The notes under the pieces are model-generated. The model was given only the letters and a program-made list of their open reading frames with translations. It was not told the origin of the DNA and searched no databases. This document shows positions 62,672 through 64,000 of a stretch of DNA of 64,000 bases, in pieces. Positions within the stretch are counted from its first letter, which is position 1; the number at the start of each line of letters is the position of its first letter. Position numbers and translations under genes: made by a program. The stretch is from Ruminococcus sp. (GTDB lineage: Bacteria > Bacillota > Clostridia > Oscillospirales > Acutalibacteraceae), in assembly GCA_017416065.1 (NCBI GenBank), contig JAFQDM010000018.1, forward strand, positions 24,830 to 88,829, given 5' to 3'.

Positions 62672-62745
62672 TCCATTGCGAAAGCAATGGTATATCATCA
62701 CGCGGTACGCTTGCTTTTCATCACCAAGGCGTATATCACCGAGCT
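62672..62745 (+). repeat. Degenerate copy of a hairpin-array intergenic repeat
   Basis: CCATTGC-GAAA-GCAATGG is followed by GTATATCATCACGC, then CATCACC-AA-GGCG and GTATATCACCGAGC. The alternation of small hairpins with GTATATCATCA words is typical of a repeat family I know from gut Bacillota intergenic regions; this copy is short and damaged. The remaining bases to 62809 show only the ribosome binding site of the next gene. Confidence 0.55.
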
Positions 62746-62809
62746 TAATTATATCTGTTATTGTAAATTAATGTGTATTAAAACTTATTTGTATTATCAG
62801 GAGTTATTT

Positions 62810-63658
62810 ATGAAGTGCTTAAACGATAATTATTTATTTTCAAACGGTGTCCGTATTCCTTGCATTGGTTTTGGTACTTATAAGTCAAAAAACGGAGAGG
62901 AAGCCTATAATGCGGTTTCAGAGGCTATCTCTTGCGGATACAGACACATAGATACTGCCGCCCTTTACGGTAACGAAGAAAGCGTAGGGGAAGCAGTCAG
63001 AGCTTCGGGGGTTCCTCGTGAGGAAGTGTTCATTACCAGCAAGGTCTGGAACACAGAGCGGGGATATGATAAAACTATGAGGACCTTTGAAAAGAGTCTT
63101 AAAACCCTAAAAATGGATTATCTTGACTTATATCTGATCCATTGGCCTGCAAACTCCCTGCAATATGATGACCCTGACGCTGTTAATATAGACACATGGC
63201 GTGCCCTTTGCAGCTTGTATAAGCAGGGTGCTGTCAGATCAATAGGTGTTTCTAACTTTAAACCACATCATCTAACACCCTTGATGGAGACAGAATTTGT
63301 TCCTATGGTGAATCAGATCGAGTTTCATCCGGGGTTTATGCAGGAAGAAACGGTGACTTTCTGCAAGGCTAATAACATTCTTGTGGAGGCATGGAGTCCC
63401 ATGGGCAGGGGAGAGATATTTAATAATCGGGTCATCACCTCCCTCAGCGCAAAGTATGGCTGCACAAAGGCACAGCTTTGCATCCGTTGGTGCTTACAGC
63501 ATAAGGTACTGCCTTTGCCTAAGTCCGTTACTCCTGAGCGAATCCGCAGTAATACGGATGTTTTTTCATTTAATATTTCAGATGATGATATGAAGCTTCT
63601 TGACTCCATAGCGTTTTGCGGAGGCTCCGGCCATAATTCGGATACTGTAAGCTTCTGA
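62810..63658 (+). CDS. Aldo/keto reductase
   Basis: 282 residues from the ATG at 62810 (CAGGAG upstream). AKR catalytic tetrad: D in HIDTAALYGNEESVG, Tyr in the same block, K in FITSKVWN, H in DLYLIHWP. NADPH-binding PLPKSVTPERIRSN is near the C-terminus. It reduces aldehydes such as methylglyoxal or 2,5-diketo-gluconate-type substrates; the exact substrate is unknown. Confidence 0.93.
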   Translation: MKCLNDNYLFSNGVRIPCIGFGTYKSKNGEEAYNAVSEAISCGYRHIDTAALYGNEESVGEAVRASGVPREEVFITSKVWNTERGYDKTMRTFEKSLKTLKMDYLDLYLIHWPANSLQYDDPDAVNIDTWRALCSLYKQGAVRSIGVSNFKPHHLTPLMETEFVPMVNQIEFHPGFMQEETVTFCKANNILVEAWSPMGRGEIFNNRVITSLSAKYGCTKAQLCIRWCLQHKVLPLPKSVTPERIRSNTDVFSFNISDDDMKLLDSIAFCGGSGHNSDTVSF

Positions 63659-63666
63659 TTATAAAA

Positions 63667-63710
63667 AATGCCCCTGCCTTAATAGGTAGGGGCATTGCTG
63701 CTTTTTTCAT
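63667..63710 (+). terminator. Terminator after the aldo/keto reductase gene
   Basis: AATGCCCCTGCCT pairs with AGGTAGGGGCATT around TAAT; GCTGCTTTTTT follows. Confidence 0.85.
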
Positions 63711-63822
63711 TTTGTGTTGTTTTTGGCTGTGTTTAATGATGCTATTATGAGCATTTATCTGTTATCCGGAAACAAAAAGAGAAAAGAGAATGAAGGCAAA
63801 AATAATAGTGAAAAGAACAAAA

Positions 63823-63855
63823 AAACGACAATTTTCTTGCGAAAAAAGTCGTTTC
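63823..63855 (-). terminator. Terminator after tRNA-Lys
   Basis: On the minus strand AAACGAC pairs with GTCGTTT and runs into a T stretch, downstream of the tRNA-His/tRNA-Lys pair. Confidence 0.7.
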
Positions 63856-63862
63856 CATTTGG

Positions 63863-63935
63863 TGATCCATCGGAGATTCGAACTCCGGACACCTTGATTA
63901 AAAGTCAAGTGCTCTGCCAACTGAGCTAATGGATC
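63863..63935 (-). tRNA. tRNA-Lys (UUU)
   Basis: The minus strand gives acceptor GATCCAT/ATGGATC, D arm GCTCAGTTGGCAGAGC, anticodon loop CTTTTAA with anticodon TTT, T arm CGGAGTTCGAATCTCCG, discriminator A, and an encoded CCA (63860-63862). Confidence 0.96.
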
Positions 63936-63941
63936 AAGTGG

Positions 63942-64000
63942 GGTGGCTAGCCGGATTCGAACCGGCGGTCTCCAGGGCCACAACCTGGCGCTTTAACCAA
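63942..64000 (-). tRNA. tRNA-His (GUG), 5' part missing
   Basis: The minus strand shows the 3' portion: anticodon loop TTGTGGC (GTG), T arm GCCGGTTCGAATCCGGC, acceptor 3' strand TAGCCAC, discriminator C and an encoded CCA (63939-63941). The acceptor 5' strand and part of the D arm lie beyond the right edge. Confidence 0.93.

Noticed and set aside
63762-63983. 73-residue minus frame containing LDPLAQLAEHLTFNQGVRSS
   Set aside because: It is a translation of the tRNA-His and tRNA-Lys genes.

Overview
This is a chromosomal window of about mid GC content from a monoderm Bacillota bacterium. It carries RNase J, GdpP, ECF vitamin transporters, LytR-CpsA-Psr proteins, a T-box alanyl-tRNA synthetase leader and a ClpE-type ATPase. 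Secreted proteins with dockerin repeats, cohesin-like domains and starch-binding-like modules point to a Ruminococcus-type gut Clostridium relative that builds a cellulosome or amylosome. The genus is an inference; no rRNA is present.

Layout. 0-1 kb (minus strand): the start of a cysteine desulfurase gene and rnhA. 1.1-13.9 kb (plus): a core block rnj, gdpP, rplI, dnaB, tilS, hpt, ftsH, uvrA, opened by a perfect consensus promoter and a structured leader. 14.0-18.3 kb: five tightly packed phage-late-type genes (tail fibre with a triplicated domain, tail-associated protein, a 55-residue ORF, GH25 endolysin ending in a dockerin repeat, holin). They lie between two strong terminators with no capsid, portal, terminase or integrase genes. 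18.4-23.7 kb: thyX, tmk, DJ-1/PfpI, fthC, mltG, U32 peptidase. 23.9-33 kb: fucO-like dehydrogenase, then three dockerin proteins around a T-box-controlled alaS. One has two cohesin-like domains; two are built from the same starch-binding-like repeat.

33-38.9 kb (minus): folate-type and riboflavin-type ECF S components, each with its own promoter, riboswitch (THF, FMN) and terminator; then a LicD / glycosyltransferase / membrane protein group and pepV. 39-43 kb: yfbR, two LCP genes and a DUF2804 gene. 43.2-56.7 kb (plus): lipoprotein, ruvCAB, glmM, a methyltransferase, ecfA1-ecfA2-ecfT (the energising module that the two S components need), truA, DUF5711, CvpA, pgsA and clpE. 56.8-61.5 kb (minus): EamA transporter, ABC-F ATPase, a LytTR/DUF3021 pair, a small membrane protein, a hairpin-rich non-coding element, tRNA-Gly and a SecB-like chaperone. 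61.6-64 kb: a dockerin embedded in acidic pentapeptide repeats, tRNA-Gln, an aldo/keto reductase, tRNA-Lys and a truncated tRNA-His.

The most unusual element is the self-contained phage-derived fibre/lysin/holin cassette whose lysin carries a host-type dockerin repeat. The scaffold-like dockerin cluster, the DEAT-repeat dockerin protein and several hairpin-rich intergenic elements also deserve attention.
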